This document shows, one piece after another, positions 1 through 8,898 of a DNA stretch of 64,000 bases. Source of the stretch: a bacterium. Its GTDB lineage: Bacteria > NPL-UPA2 > JAUVJM01. The notes under the pieces are model-generated. The model made no database searches and was not told the DNA's origin. It worked only from the letters and a program-made list of their open reading frames with translations. The translations under genes were made by a program, and so were the position numbers. The stretch is from positions 1 to 64,000 of the forward strand of contig JAUWGW010000004.1 of NCBI GenBank assembly GCA_030606215.1, given 5' to 3'. Numbering within the stretch: position 1 is the first letter of the stretch; every line of letters starts with the position of its first letter.

Positions 1-192
1 GACGCATTTGAAATCCTTATAGGAAATGAAGGGTATATTTTATTAAAGCACACGACAAATATTACCAGCAGAGAATTATGGATTTATCAAAATCCCAACG
101 TTTTAAAGCGCATACAAAAGGGATTGCTGGACGCTCAAGAAGGAAAGATTAAAGAAGTCAAAAACCTAAAAAAATTCCTTAAAAATTTATGA
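1..192 (+). CDS. Antitoxin of a type II toxin-antitoxin pair (5' end cut off)
   Basis: An open frame runs in from the left edge and ends in TGA at 190-192. The visible 63 residues end in a charged helical stretch with the pattern KRIQKGLLDAQEGKIKEV, which resembles the C-terminal toxin-binding part of Phd/YefM-type antitoxins. The stop overlaps the next start as ATGA, the usual coupling of antitoxin and toxin. The DNA-binding N-terminus lies outside the window, so the family assignment is an inference from the tail and the neighbour. Confidence 0.55.
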   Translation, partial: DAFEILIGNEGYILLKHTTNITSRELWIYQNPNVLKRIQKGLLDAQEGKIKEVKNLKKFLKNL

Positions 193-485
193 AGTTTATA
201 TTGGGTTTCGCCAAGACCGCAGAAGAAGATTTAGAAAGGTTGAAAAAAGATAGCGGTTTAAAAAAACAATACAAGGCTGTCACAAAAGCTTTAGAATTAT
301 TGCAGCAAAACCCAAAGCACCCGAGTTTACAGACACACCTCTACCGCTCACTGAAAGGCCCCAACAGCGAAAAAGTTTTTGAAGCATATGCTGAACAACA
401 AACACCATCTGCTTATAGAATTTTTTTCTACTATAGTTCCACAAAAGGCAAAATCATAATCTTAACAATTATCCCGCATCCCTGA
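189..485 (+). CDS. RelE/ParE-family toxin
   Basis: This 98-residue protein has the length and layout of RelE/ParE toxins: an N-terminal strand (MKFILGFAKTAEEDLERL), two helices, and a C-terminal strand run (YRIFFYYSSTKGKIIILTIIPHP). RelE members cleave ribosome-bound mRNA, while ParE members poison gyrase. The sequence does not show which applies. The gene is coupled by ATGA to the antitoxin upstream. No frameshift is seen, so the toxin looks intact. Confidence 0.65.
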   Translation: MKFILGFAKTAEEDLERLKKDSGLKKQYKAVTKALELLQQNPKHPSLQTHLYRSLKGPNSEKVFEAYAEQQTPSAYRIFFYYSSTKGKIIILTIIPHP

Positions 486-501
486 ATATAAAACGTAAAT
501 A

Positions 502-2025
502 ATGATCTTCAGAGAATCTCTAATTTGTTTTATCATTGTAATAGTTTCATTTACCTTCGTTGTCAGGACTCTCAACGGACCAGGTCTAACCTGGGATGAA
601 GCTAATTTTATTCCATCCAGTATAAGTTATTTGAACTGGTTTCAAACCTTAAAAGACGATATCAAGCAAGGGAATCTCCGCCATGCGCTTTCAAAAGACA
701 CAATCACAAATTACTGGCGCGCAACTGCCGAGCATCCTCCACTTGCCAAATTGCTCGCCGCTTCCACAATACTTATATTCCACAAGTTCACTGACATCAT
801 TTTTGCCGCAAGAATATCAACTGCTTTCATTTTCTCTATGCTAATTCTTCTTGTCTATAAGTTTGTAGGCAGAGCATACGGTAGATATGCCGGATATTTT
901 TCTGCCATTTCCCTTTTCATAATGCCGCGCATCTTCGGCCATGCACATCTTGCTTCTCTTGATATCTGCATAAGTTTTATGTGGCTTCTGACAGTATTCT
1001 CTTTCATAAAAGGTATTCACAACTGGAAATGGAGCATAATAACAGGTGTCGTGTATGGTCTTGCTCTTGCAACCAAACTGAATGCACTTTTTCTGCCGAT
1101 TCCAATTCTCATCTGGGCTCATCTATATCACCGGAAAGAATATTCACGCAATGTAATAGCTATGTTATTCATTTCTCCTCTGGTTCTCATCTCAATCTGG
1201 CCCTGGCTCTGGCCTGAACCATTTCCGCGCATTGTCCATTATCTTGCTTCAAAGATTGAACGCATTTCTATCCCAACTTATTACTTAGGAACTGCATATA
1301 AAGAAGCAACAGCGCCGTGGCACTACCCGATAGTGATGACAGCTGCAACTTTACCCCCCGTTGTGTTTATACTAACAATATTGGGAATTATAAGGATTGC
1401 GAAAACTAAATTCGTGGATTCCACAGCGACTCTTATCCTCCTTAATATTATTGCCTGTATCGGCATAATGGTATTACCCCGGGCGCAGAAATATGACGGT
1501 GTGCGCCTTTTCCTTCCGGCTTTCCCATTTATCGCATCCCTTGCCGGTATAACTCTTGCCCGAATCCTCCAAGGAAAACGATTTATGCTCCTACTCGGTT
1601 TCTTATTACTTGCAGCAGGTGCCCTGCCCCTGATTAATATCCACCCGTATTACCTCTCATATTACAATATTTTCGTTGGAGGAGTTAACGGGGGAAACAA
1701 ACTCGGATTTGAAACTACCTACTGGGGAGATACCTGTACTGATGACGTGTTGAATTATCTGAATGAAAATGTTAAACAGAATGCAAAGATTGCCTTTTAT
1801 CCTGCAGGATGTAATGTAGTACCTTTATACCATGGTACTGGAAGACTCCGTAAAGACATTAAGCCTGCTCCACTTGAAGAGTGGGAAACACTTGACTATC
1901 TCGTTCTCAACTGCAGGCAGGGATTTTTTGATGAAAAATTATGGCAGATTTATAAAAGAGAAAAGTATGAATACGCAGCAATATTCCAGGATGTACTACT
2001 AACGGCCGTTTATAAGATAAAATAA
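502..2025 (+). CDS. GT39/ArnT-like membrane glycosyltransferase
   Basis: The 507-residue polytopic protein has about ten hydrophobic segments. The acidic pair D32-E33 in the first periplasmic loop (GLTWDEANF) is the catalytic signature of GT-C enzymes of the dolichyl/polyprenyl-phosphate-sugar family (PMT, ArnT). A second marker, AEHPPLAKLLAAS, is typical of the same family. The C-terminal about 100 residues form a soluble domain. It probably moves a sugar from a polyprenyl phosphate carrier to a protein or lipid outside the membrane; the acceptor is unknown. Its stop codon touches the 3' end of the convergent 6S RNA gene. Confidence 0.8.
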   Translation: MIFRESLICFIIVIVSFTFVVRTLNGPGLTWDEANFIPSSISYLNWFQTLKDDIKQGNLRHALSKDTITNYWRATAEHPPLAKLLAASTILIFHKFTDIIFAARISTAFIFSMLILLVYKFVGRAYGRYAGYFSAISLFIMPRIFGHAHLASLDICISFMWLLTVFSFIKGIHNWKWSIITGVVYGLALATKLNALFLPIPILIWAHLYHRKEYSRNVIAMLFISPLVLISIWPWLWPEPFPRIVHYLASKIERISIPTYYLGTAYKEATAPWHYPIVMTAATLPPVVFILTILGIIRIAKTKFVDSTATLILLNIIACIGIMVLPRAQKYDGVRLFLPAFPFIASLAGITLARILQGKRFMLLLGFLLLAAGALPLINIHPYYLSYYNIFVGGVNGGNKLGFETTYWGDTCTDDVLNYLNENVKQNAKIAFYPAGCNVVPLYHGTGRLRKDIKPAPLEEWETLDYLVLNCRQGFFDEKLWQIYKREKYEYAAIFQDVLLTAVYKIK

Positions 2026-2208
2026 AATTCCCCGCTGATTGCCGTGTGAGATGGGTATTCTGAACCTGTTGTACAGGTGGGTGCCCTCTCAGATACTTCC
2101 TGTTTCCCTTATTAAGGGCATGCATTCCATACCTGAAGTCAGGCTCCCTTCAAGTTCAGATTGGCTCAAGAATCTTTCCACCCCAGCACAAACAAAGCAG
2201 GGAATTTT
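2024..2208 (-). ncRNA. ssrS: 6S RNA (SsrS)
   Basis: The minus strand of this 185-nt stretch folds with a 13-bp closing stem: AAAATTCCCTGCT at 2208-2196 pairs with AGCGGGGAATTTT at 2036-2024. Inside are short blocks I recognise from bacterial 6S RNAs: CTTGAGCC, GGAGCCTGAC, TGCATGCCC, and CACCCACCTG followed by CAGGTTCA. Length, terminal pairing and location downstream of zapA all match the classical ssrS locus. 6S RNA mimics an open promoter and binds the housekeeping RNA polymerase holoenzyme in stationary phase. The 3' side runs into T-rich sequence over the end of the convergent glycosyltransferase gene. Confidence 0.9.
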
Positions 2209-2221
2209 TCTCGCCATACAA

Positions 2222-2250
2222 AGATTAGCACATCTACCAATCCTTTGCAA
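2222..2250 (-). promoter_or_regulatory. Sigma-70-type promoter of the 6S RNA
   Basis: On the minus strand TTGCAA (2250-2245) and TAATCT (2227-2222) are separated by 17 bp. Initiation would fall near 2215, a few bases before the 6S closing stem. The site lies in the gap after zapA, so 6S RNA can be made independently of the thrS-zapA operon. Confidence 0.6.
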
Positions 2251-2270
2251 GAGTTTTTTTGAAGCCATAT

Positions 2271-2561
2271 CTACCTGAGGGCAGATTCAATCATTTCCGT
2301 CATTTCCGTTAACTTCCCGCGAACAAGCTTTTCCTTTTCTTCATTCACCTTCCTCGCTCTGAAAAGTTCCTCGCAGATTCGTAAGGCGGCAAGAACCGCA
2401 ACTCTATCTATTGAAAGAAGAGAAGATTTTTCTATAATAGCGCGCATTTTCTCATCCACAAATCCGGCTACTTTCTCATAATATAAATCTTCCTCCCCTT
2501 TCTTCTTGATCGCATATTCGCATCCAAGTATTTTCACCTTAACAACCTCAACCTTCTTCAT
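2271..2561 (-). CDS. zapA: Cell division protein ZapA
   Basis: The 96-residue protein matches ZapA in length and layout: an N-terminal beta segment with the IKILG-like motif (VKILGCEYAIKKKGEED), the region EKVAGFVDEKMRAI, then a long C-terminal helix that dimerises. ZapA crosslinks FtsZ filaments at midcell. The gene overlaps the preceding coiled-coil gene by 14 bases and is followed by the 6S RNA gene, the same order as zapA-ssrS in many proteobacteria. Confidence 0.88.
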   Translation of the reverse strand: MKKVEVVKVKILGCEYAIKKKGEEDLYYEKVAGFVDEKMRAIIEKSSLLSIDRVAVLAALRICEELFRARKVNEEKEKLVRGKLTEMTEMIESALR

Positions 2562-2730
2562 CGCTGAGTTCCTCTATCCGCCCGAGTAAATTTTTAAGCC
2601 GCTTCTCAATTTCAATTTTCTTCTGCTGCCATTTTTTTTCTTTCTTCTTCAATTCCATAACCACAGCTACAGCTTTTTCAACTTCTTTCTCAAGAGCCTT
2701 AATGGATTTATCAACCGCTTGCCTTGTCAC
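2548..2730 (-). CDS. Small coiled-coil protein, ZapB-like
   Basis: This 60-residue, highly charged protein is predicted to be a continuous coiled coil (KALEKEVEKAVAVVMELKKKEKKW). It overlaps the pheT stop as ATGA and overlaps zapA by 14 bases, so it is translated with both. Small coiled coils beside zapA often act in division (ZapB type). There is no diagnostic motif, so the function is inferred from position. Confidence 0.55.
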   Translation of the reverse strand: MTRQAVDKSIKALEKEVEKAVAVVMELKKKEKKWQQKKIEIEKRLKNLLGRIEELSDEEG

Positions 2731-4718
2731 TTCCGCCGTATGTATCCATTGAATTGAGATGTGAGTTTCCGAGATATTCTCTCATGCAGCTCATTCACCT
2801 CATCATCTTTTAATGTTCTATCACTTAACCGGTATGTAATTGAGAAAGCCATACTTTTACGCCCTTCTCCAATTTGCTCTCCACGATAGATATCAAATAA
2901 CTCTACTTTATCTACAATGCCCTCTCCCTCACCCATAATGACAGACATTAAATCAGCGCACCTTATCTCTTCATTCACAACAATGGCAATATCCCTGAAA
3001 CTCGCAGGGTACTTTGGGAGAGGAGTGAATTTTACATCAACTCTTGCGTGATTTGTTAGATTGAGAAAATTTAACTCAAAAATATATGTCTCATCAACAT
3101 CAAATTCCTCCCTGAGTTTATCACATACTTTCCCTATCACACCCAGCTCGGACCCTCTAATATTCACCATTGCAGATTCGTGAGAGTCGAGAAATTTGCC
3201 GCCATATGGAACAAGAGACCAGTCAGAAATCCCAAGTCCTGCGAACAGGTTTTCCATTACTCCTTTCAAGTCACAAAAATCTGCCTGAGAACCCATTATT
3301 GCCGCTCCAATAGATAATCTCTCCATGTCCTCAGGCTCATACACATTACCAAGCTCAAAAATCCTCACATTCCTCACACCCCTGGTTATATTGACACTTA
3401 ATGTCTTCAACAAACCGGGGATAAGAGTCGGCCGCAATATTGTCTGCTCTTCACTCAATGGATTCATAACTTTTATCACGGGGTAGTCAAAATTTCTGAC
3501 CCATTTCTCATTGACAAGACTATGATTAATCACTTCGGTCAATCCACAGCCAGTAAGTATTGTGCGCGTAGTTTTCGCTATTTTCGTAAGCCTATCCTCA
3601 CTGCCCGGAGGAATTCTGCCTGCAGGAATAGTTGATTGGATTCTGTCATATCCATAGAGCCTCGCAACCTCTTCTATCAAATCAATTTCTCTTTCAACAT
3701 CCCTCCTGAAACCTGGAACGGAAACCGCAAATTTCCTATCCTGCCGGCGGACTTCAAACCCGAGACTGCCAAGCTTCTTCTCAACAGTATTTGAAGACAG
3801 TTTAACTCCGAGAATCTGATTTAATCTCGAGAGGCGAAGATAAACTTTTCTCCCCCCTGCTTTCTCCGGGAAATAATCAATTATACCTTTTGCTATTTTA
3901 CCTCCGGCTATTTCCTGAATAAGGCGAGCCGCCCTGTTAATAGCAGGAATGGTACACTCAATATCCGCCTTCCTTTGAAATCTATAGGAACTTTCTGTCT
4001 CAAGCTGGAGCTTCTTTGAAGTTTTCCTTACGCTAAACGGGTCAAAGCAGGCACTTTCAAGAAGGATAGTTTTAGTTCCCTCCGTAACCTCTGATTGGGA
4101 ACCGCCCATTATGCCGGCTATAGCCGCAGGCATCTTCTCATCAGCAATGATGAGCATTGACGGGTGTAAACTCCTTTCTATCCCATCAATGGTTACTATT
4201 TTCTCGCCTTCCCCAGCACATCGGACAATAATCTCCCCTCCCCGAAGCTTCTCCCGGTCAAAAGCATGCAGTGGATGACCCATTTCCATAAGAACATAAT
4301 TTGTAATATCCACAACATTATTTACAGAACGAATCCCAACTGCAGTAAGTTTCTCCCTCAGGAATGCCGGGGAAGGTTCAACATTAACATCAGCAATCAC
4401 CCGTGCACAGTAACGGGAACATAACTTAGAGTTTACTTCCACTGAGATGGATCTTCTGACATCACCGCCATTTTCATTCAAAGTTAGTTCCGGAAACCTC
4501 AACTGCTTGGCGGTAAGTGCGGATATCTCTCTTGCTAATCCAAGCACAGAAAGGCAATCAGGTCTATTTGCAGTCACCTCAACATCAATTACGTGATGTT
4601 TACCTGCTCTCCCCTCGGAAGAAGCCTCAAACCCGAGCATTGTAAGTTTCTCAGCAAGTTCCTCAGGCGAAAACTTCACATCCACATATTCTCTTAACCA
4701 CTCATAACTAATTTTCAT
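2727..4718 (-). CDS. pheT: Phenylalanyl-tRNA synthetase beta subunit, without the OB-fold tRNA-binding domain
   Basis: The 663-residue protein carries the B3/B4 editing region, B5 domain (ARLYGYDRIQSTIP), catalytic-like core and C-terminal anticodon-binding fold (FTPLPKYPASFRDIAIVV). It forms the alpha2-beta2 enzyme with PheS. Most bacterial PheT proteins are near 800 residues and have an EMAP/Trbp111 OB domain inserted after about residue 40. Here the sequence passes from TMLGFEASSEGRAGKHHVIDV straight to TANRPDCLS, so that domain is absent. pheS lies immediately upstream with no gap. Confidence 0.95.
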   Translation of the reverse strand: MKISYEWLREYVDVKFSPEELAEKLTMLGFEASSEGRAGKHHVIDVEVTANRPDCLSVLGLAREISALTAKQLRFPELTLNENGGDVRRSISVEVNSKLCSRYCARVIADVNVEPSPAFLREKLTAVGIRSVNNVVDITNYVLMEMGHPLHAFDREKLRGGEIIVRCAGEGEKIVTIDGIERSLHPSMLIIADEKMPAAIAGIMGGSQSEVTEGTKTILLESACFDPFSVRKTSKKLQLETESSYRFQRKADIECTIPAINRAARLIQEIAGGKIAKGIIDYFPEKAGGRKVYLRLSRLNQILGVKLSSNTVEKKLGSLGFEVRRQDRKFAVSVPGFRRDVEREIDLIEEVARLYGYDRIQSTIPAGRIPPGSEDRLTKIAKTTRTILTGCGLTEVINHSLVNEKWVRNFDYPVIKVMNPLSEEQTILRPTLIPGLLKTLSVNITRGVRNVRIFELGNVYEPEDMERLSIGAAIMGSQADFCDLKGVMENLFAGLGISDWSLVPYGGKFLDSHESAMVNIRGSELGVIGKVCDKLREEFDVDETYIFELNFLNLTNHARVDVKFTPLPKYPASFRDIAIVVNEEIRCADLMSVIMGEGEGIVDKVELFDIYRGEQIGEGRKSMAFSITYRLSDRTLKDDEVNELHERISRKLTSQFNGYIRRK

Positions 4719-5738
4719 TTAAAACTGGGATAGGAAGCGTATATCATTTTCAAGAAAGAGCCGTATATCATTGATACCATATTTGAGCATAGCAATTCTT
4801 TCAATACCCATGCCGAAAGCAAAACCGGTATACTTTTCCGAATCATAGTTGACCTTCCTGAAAACTTCAGGGTCAACCATCCCCGCTCCAAGAATCTCTA
4901 TCCATCCGCTTCCACCGCACGAAGAGCAGCCCTCACCTCCACACATAATACAGGAGATTGCGGCGTCAGCACTCGGTTCAGTGAACGGGAAAAAATCCGG
5001 ACGGAACCTCATTCTGACCTCACTGCCAAACATACGCTTAACAAACACTTCCAGCACTCCTTTTAAATCTCCAAAAGTCACTCTTTTATCAACAAGAAGC
5101 CCTTCAACCTGGTGAAACATTGATGTGTGGGATGCATCTGCGGCATCCCTGCGGAAACATTTCCCGGTAGCAATTATCCGGATTGGCGGTTTTTCTTTCT
5201 CCATAACTCTTATCTGCACGGGGGAAGTCTGCGTTCTCAGGAGAATCCCCTTACCAATATAGAATGAGTCCTGTTCATCTCTCGCCGGATGGTTTTCAAT
5301 CATACTCAGGGCATCAAAATTATAATATTCTGTCTCAATTTCAGGTCCAAAAACACATTTAAACCCGAGCTCTCCGAATATTTCCTCAATGTGCTGAATT
5401 GTCCGGGTTATCGGGTGGAGTTTACCGAGTGTTCTTTTTTTCCCCGGAAGAGTAACGTCAAAGAAAGGTCTCTTCCCTTCACCGCGCTGAGACCGCTTTA
5501 GTCCCTCAAGCTTCCTCGCAAACTCACTGGAAAGAAGTGCTTTGAGCTCATTCGCCGCTTTACCGATAACCGGTTTTTCCTCAGGAGATGCGGTTTTCAA
5601 GAGCTTCATCTGTTGGGCTAAAATCCCTTTTCGTCCCAGGAACTTATTCCGCACATCCTCAAGTTGACTGATATTCTTTGACTTCTCAAGCTCTTCTAAT
5701 GCCTGCTCGCGTACTTCTTCAAGTCTTGCCCGCACCAA
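4719..5738 (-). CDS. pheS: Phenylalanyl-tRNA synthetase alpha subunit
   Basis: The 339-residue protein has the N-terminal coiled-coil arm (residues 1-85) and the class II catalytic core. Visible motifs include [29 protein letters not shown] (motif 2 region) and [14 protein letters not shown] (motif 3). A glycine- and cysteine-rich insert ([14 protein letters not shown]) just before [13 protein letters not shown] is common in bacterial PheS. The start overlaps the end of rplT by 20 bases, consistent with translational coupling. Confidence 0.96.
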   Translation of the reverse strand: MVRARLEEVREQALEELEKSKNISQLEDVRNKFLGRKGILAQQMKLLKTASPEEKPVIGKAANELKALLSSEFARKLEGLKRSQRGEGKRPFFDVTLPGKKRTLGKLHPITRTIQHIEEIFGELGFKCVFGPEIETEYYNFDALSMIENHPARDEQDSFYIGKGILLRTQTSPVQIRVMEKEKPPIRIIATGKCFRRDAADASHTSMFHQVEGLLVDKRVTFGDLKGVLEVFVKRMFGSEVRMRFRPDFFPFTEPSADAAISCIMCGGEGCSSCGGSGWIEILGAGMVDPEVFRKVNYDSEKYTGFAFGMGIERIAMLKYGINDIRLFLENDIRFLSQF

Positions 5739-6087
5739 GCTTCTCCTTGCTCAGTTCAACTAACTGCTGAAAAGCCGAAGCATCGCTAACTGCCATCTCA
5801 GCAAGTATTTTCCTGTCAAGCTCAACCTCCGCTTTCCGCAAACCCGCAATAAAATCTCTGTAAGAAACGCCGTTATTACGAGCTTCTGCGTTTATTCTTG
5901 TTATCCATAAGCTCCTGAAATCTCTTTTCTTGACTCTCCTATCACGGAAAGCGTACACCATCCCGCGCTCCACCGCCTCTCTTGCCGTTCGGTAGAGTCT
6001 GCTTCTGCCGCCGCGATAACCTTTAGCAAGTTTAAGAACCTTCTTATGTCTTCTCCTCGCCACTACACTGCTCTTCACCCGTCCCAT
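5719..6087 (-). CDS. rplT: Ribosomal protein L20
   Basis: The 122-residue basic protein begins [16 protein letters not shown] and contains [13 protein letters not shown] and [14 protein letters not shown], all typical of L20. The open frame continues 39 codons upstream to 6204, but that stretch is a dispersed palindromic repeat. The ATG at 6087 has GGAGG at good spacing and gives the family length. L20 binds 23S rRNA and in many bacteria represses its own operon, but no operator is recognisable here. Confidence 0.96.
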   Translation of the reverse strand: MGRVKSSVVARRRHKKVLKLAKGYRGGRSRLYRTAREAVERGMVYAFRDRRVKKRDFRSLWITRINAEARNNGVSYRDFIAGLRKAEVELDRKILAEMAVSDASAFQQLVELSKEKLGAGKT

Positions 6088-6128
6088 TATCTTCCTCCAT
6101 AACTCACTGCTGTCCAAATTAGCAGAAG

Positions 6129-6203
6129 TGTCATGCCCGTGAAAACGGGCATCCAGATGTCTTCCGACGAAAAAGATGGATTCCTGCTTTCGCAGGAATG
6201 ACA
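6129..6203. repeat. 75-bp two-hairpin palindromic repeat
   Basis: The element is bounded by TGTCAT and ATGACA (6-bp inverted ends). It holds two hairpins: GCCCGT-gaaa-ACGGGC and TTCCTGC-tttc-GCAGGAA. It lies in the unusually long rpmI-rplT spacer and keeps a frame open into rplT, which explains a false N-terminal extension. Similar small TGTCAT-ended elements occur in many genomes. Confidence 0.8.
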
Positions 6204-6286
6204 AACCACAAAAAGGAAATTCTTACATAACCTTGACATCGACATCAGGAGATGTCTCCCACATTAATTTTGCATTTTGCATTTTT

Positions 6287-6490
6287 TCAGCTGTACGGTA
6301 TGAGCTTCTTCAGCATCTTCCTGCCAGAACCGGCTACTGATACCTCCTGCTTCAGCGAGCGTTTACGTTTACGGCTCTTTTTTGTGAGAATATGACCTGC
6401 GCCAGCTTTCCTACGGGAAATTTTTCCCGACTTCGCCATACGGAACCTCTTAGCGGCTCCCCTCTTTGTTTTCATCTTCAATTTCGCCAT
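6287..6490 (-). CDS. rpmI: Ribosomal protein L35
   Basis: The 67-residue basic protein reads [16 protein letters not shown] and then [14 protein letters not shown], the L35 signature. The ATG at 6490 has GAGGG seven bases upstream; an in-frame TTG two codons earlier is less likely. The gene sits between infC and rplT in the conserved infC-rpmI-rplT order. Confidence 0.95.
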   Translation of the reverse strand: MAKLKMKTKRGAAKRFRMAKSGKISRRKAGAGHILTKKSRKRKRSLKQEVSVAGSGRKMLKKLIPYS

Positions 6491-6583
6491 AATCAAACCC
6501 TCTTAGTGTGGGAAAGGTCTCCAGATCTTGACCTAAAATTAATCTCCAGGGGTTCGCAATGACACAGGGTCTGTTGTAGTCCG

Positions 6584-7090
6584 TTATTTAGGACTCAGGA
6601 CCATTGTCATATATCTTCCTTCTACCCTCGGCCCCTGCTCAATCTTTGAAATGGATTCCACATCATGAGCAAGTTTCTCAAGCACACTTCTGCCAATATC
6701 ACGACGGCCCAGTTCTCTCCCGCGAAACATAATTGTGACTTTCACCTTATCGCCCTTCCCAAAAAATTTTTCCGCCTGCCGTAGCTTCACCTGATAATCA
6801 TGTTCTCCAATTGAAGGACGCATCCTTATTTCCTTCACTTCCATAGTCCTGTGTTTTTTTCGCGTCTCTCGGTCGCGTTTGCTCTGCTGATACATATACT
6901 TTCCATAATCCATTATCCTGCAAACAGGTGGAGAGGCTTGAGATGCAACTTCTACCAGGTCAAGCTTGTTTTCCCCTGCGGTTCTCAAAGCTTCAGCAAT
7001 TGGCACTATGCCAGCCTGATTTCCTTCCTTGTCAATAAGGCGGACTTCCTTTACCCGAATAGCCTCGTTAATTCTCGCTTCTTTTACTAT
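6584..7090 (-). CDS. infC: Translation initiation factor IF-3 with a non-ATG start
   Basis: The protein has the IF3 N-domain (INEAIRVKEVRLIDKEGNQ, then KLDLVEV and CRIMDYGKY) and C-domain (EIRMRPSIGEHDYQVK, KVTIMFRGRE). No ATG, GTG or TTG in frame gives the full N-domain. A strong Shine-Dalgarno, AAGGGGGTGAT (7106-7096), precedes in-frame CTG (7093) and ATA (7090); ATT (7072) begins INEAIR. I chose ATA on spacing, giving 168 residues. IF3 genes are known for rare starts because IF3 represses its own translation. An out-of-frame ATG at 7097 opens a 9-codon ORF over the start. Confidence 0.9.
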   Translation of the reverse strand: MVKEARINEAIRVKEVRLIDKEGNQAGIVPIAEALRTAGENKLDLVEVASQASPPVCRIMDYGKYMYQQSKRDRETRKKHRTMEVKEIRMRPSIGEHDYQVKLRQAEKFFGKGDKVKVTIMFRGRELGRRDIGRSVLEKLAHDVESISKIEQGPRVEGRYMTMVLSPK

Positions 7091-7142
7091 CAGACATCAC
7101 CCCCTTATATAATACAGTGGTAGTCAAACTTTGGTAGTAAAT

Positions 7143-8879
7143 TTACGCTTTGTTCTCAATTTCACTTTGCAGTTTTTGAAGAAACTCCTCAAGATTTATT
7201 CTTCCCAGCTCACCCTTAAGATGAGAACGAACTGATACAGTGTCAGAGATCTCCTCCTTCTCTCCAACAACCACAATATAGGGCACCTTTTCCATCTCAG
7301 CCTCTCTCACTTTCAAACCAATCTTTTCTGCCCGGTCATCAAGTTCAACACGGAGCCCCGCATCTCGCATCCTAAGATAAATCTCTCTGGCATACTGCGC
7401 ATATTTCTTACTGATTGTTAGAATCTTTACCTGAACAGGCGCCAGCCATACAGGAAATGCCCCTCCGTAATGCTCTATGAGAATTCCTACGAACCTTTCC
7501 ATTGAACCGAGAACTGTCCTGTGAATCATTACTACAGGATGTGGTTTCCCATCAGCACCTGTATAGTTCACACCAAACCTGCCTGGCAGATTGAAATCAA
7601 ACTGTATTGTTGGTCCCTGCCATCCCTGTCCCAACGCCCCTAAAAGTTTTATATCAATTTTCGGTCCATAGAATACCGCTTCACCTTCAACACGCCTGTA
7701 TGTAAAATTTCTCGCTTCAATCGCTTTTAAAAGATTTTCCTCAGCATTCTGCCACTGCGCATCACTACCTGCAAATTTAGTTGTATCTTTACCGCGAACA
7801 CTCAGGTCAATTTCATAATCTGTAAAACCAAAACTTTTCAACATGAAAGCCGCAAGGTCCAGAACAGCAACAAGTTCATCAAGTACCTGTTCAGGTGCGC
7901 AGAAAATATGCGCATCATCCTGAGTAAAACCTCGCACGCGGAACATCCCGTGAAGGACACCTGTCCGCTCCTGCCTGTAGACTGTGCCAAGTTCGGCATA
8001 CCTGATAGGAAGTTCCCTGTAACTGTGTCTCTGCCTCTGATAAATGAGAATATGACCAGGGCAGTTCATCGGTTTTAGAACATATTCTCCATTACTGGTG
8101 TTAAGGAAATACATATTCTCACGGTAGAATTCGTAATGCCCTGAAACCTGCCAGAGATTACCCCTTGCAATGTGCGGGACCGAAACAAGCTCATACCCGC
8201 GTTTGATATGTTCAGCCTTCCAGAAATCTTCGATGACAGAGCGGACAGCCATTCCCTTAGGATGCCAGTAAACAAGCCCTGCGCCCGCTTCTTCGTGGAA
8301 GCTGAACAGGTCCAGTTCCCGCCCTAATTTCCTGTGGTCACGCTTTTTTGCCTCTTCAACAGCTTCCAGGAACCGCTCAAGTTCATCCTGTCCAGCAAAG
8401 GCTGTCCCATATATTCGCTGAAGACTCTCTCTCTTCTCATCTCCACGCCAGTAGCTAGAAGCCACGCTTAACAGTTTAAAAGCTTTTAACTCACCTGTCC
8501 TTTTTAGATGCGGTCCCCTGCATAAATCTATAAAATTTCCCTGCTGGAAAAGAGTGACTTTGTCGTCCTCTATCTCACCAAGTAATTCTATTTTATAATT
8601 TTCCCCGAGGTCTTTAAAAATTTTGAGCGCCTCCTCCTTTGTAACCGCCTGCCTTTTGAAAGGCAGGTCTTCCGCAGCAATCTCTCTCATTTTATTTTCA
8701 ATAAGCTCAAGGTTATCTTGAGTAAAAGGCGTCTTAACTGCAAAATCATAGTAAAAACCGTCAGCTGTCGCAGGACCAATACCAAGTCTAACTTCTGGGA
8801 AAAGGTCCTTAACAGCCTGTGCAAGCACATGAGAAGCGCTGTGACGAAGGATACTCAACTGGTCAGAATCTTGTTCCAT
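7143..8879 (-). CDS. thrS: Threonyl-tRNA synthetase lacking the TGS domain
   Basis: The 578-residue enzyme has the editing domain with HSASH near the start and CRGPHL, the class II core with the zinc ligand motif MNCPGH, LHGMFRVRGFTQDDAH, HRTVLGSMERF, and the C-terminal anticodon domain (LAPVQVKILTISKKY). The start is ATG at 8879 (MEQDSDQLSILRHSASH). Upstream in frame is tRNA-Val sequence, so nothing further belongs to the protein. ThrRS normally has a 60-residue TGS domain before the editing domain; it is missing here. tRNA-Val ends 19 bases upstream. Confidence 0.95.
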   Translation of the reverse strand: MEQDSDQLSILRHSASHVLAQAVKDLFPEVRLGIGPATADGFYYDFAVKTPFTQDNLELIENKMREIAAEDLPFKRQAVTKEEALKIFKDLGENYKIELLGEIEDDKVTLFQQGNFIDLCRGPHLKRTGELKAFKLLSVASSYWRGDEKRESLQRIYGTAFAGQDELERFLEAVEEAKKRDHRKLGRELDLFSFHEEAGAGLVYWHPKGMAVRSVIEDFWKAEHIKRGYELVSVPHIARGNLWQVSGHYEFYRENMYFLNTSNGEYVLKPMNCPGHILIYQRQRHSYRELPIRYAELGTVYRQERTGVLHGMFRVRGFTQDDAHIFCAPEQVLDELVAVLDLAAFMLKSFGFTDYEIDLSVRGKDTTKFAGSDAQWQNAEENLLKAIEARNFTYRRVEGEAVFYGPKIDIKLLGALGQGWQGPTIQFDFNLPGRFGVNYTGADGKPHPVVMIHRTVLGSMERFVGILIEHYGGAFPVWLAPVQVKILTISKKYAQYAREIYLRMRDAGLRVELDDRAEKIGLKVREAEMEKVPYIVVVGEKEEISDTVSVRSHLKGELGRINLEEFLQKLQSEIENKA

Positions 8880-8898
8880 AACTAAACACCATATTTGA

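Noticed and set aside
2039-2278. 79-codon open frame on the plus strand after the GT39 gene
   Set aside because: It lies antisense to the 6S RNA and its promoter and shows no protein-like pattern.
6088-6204. 39-codon N-terminal extension of rplT
   Set aside because: It is the palindromic repeat read as protein; L20 starts at 6087 with a good ribosome binding site.
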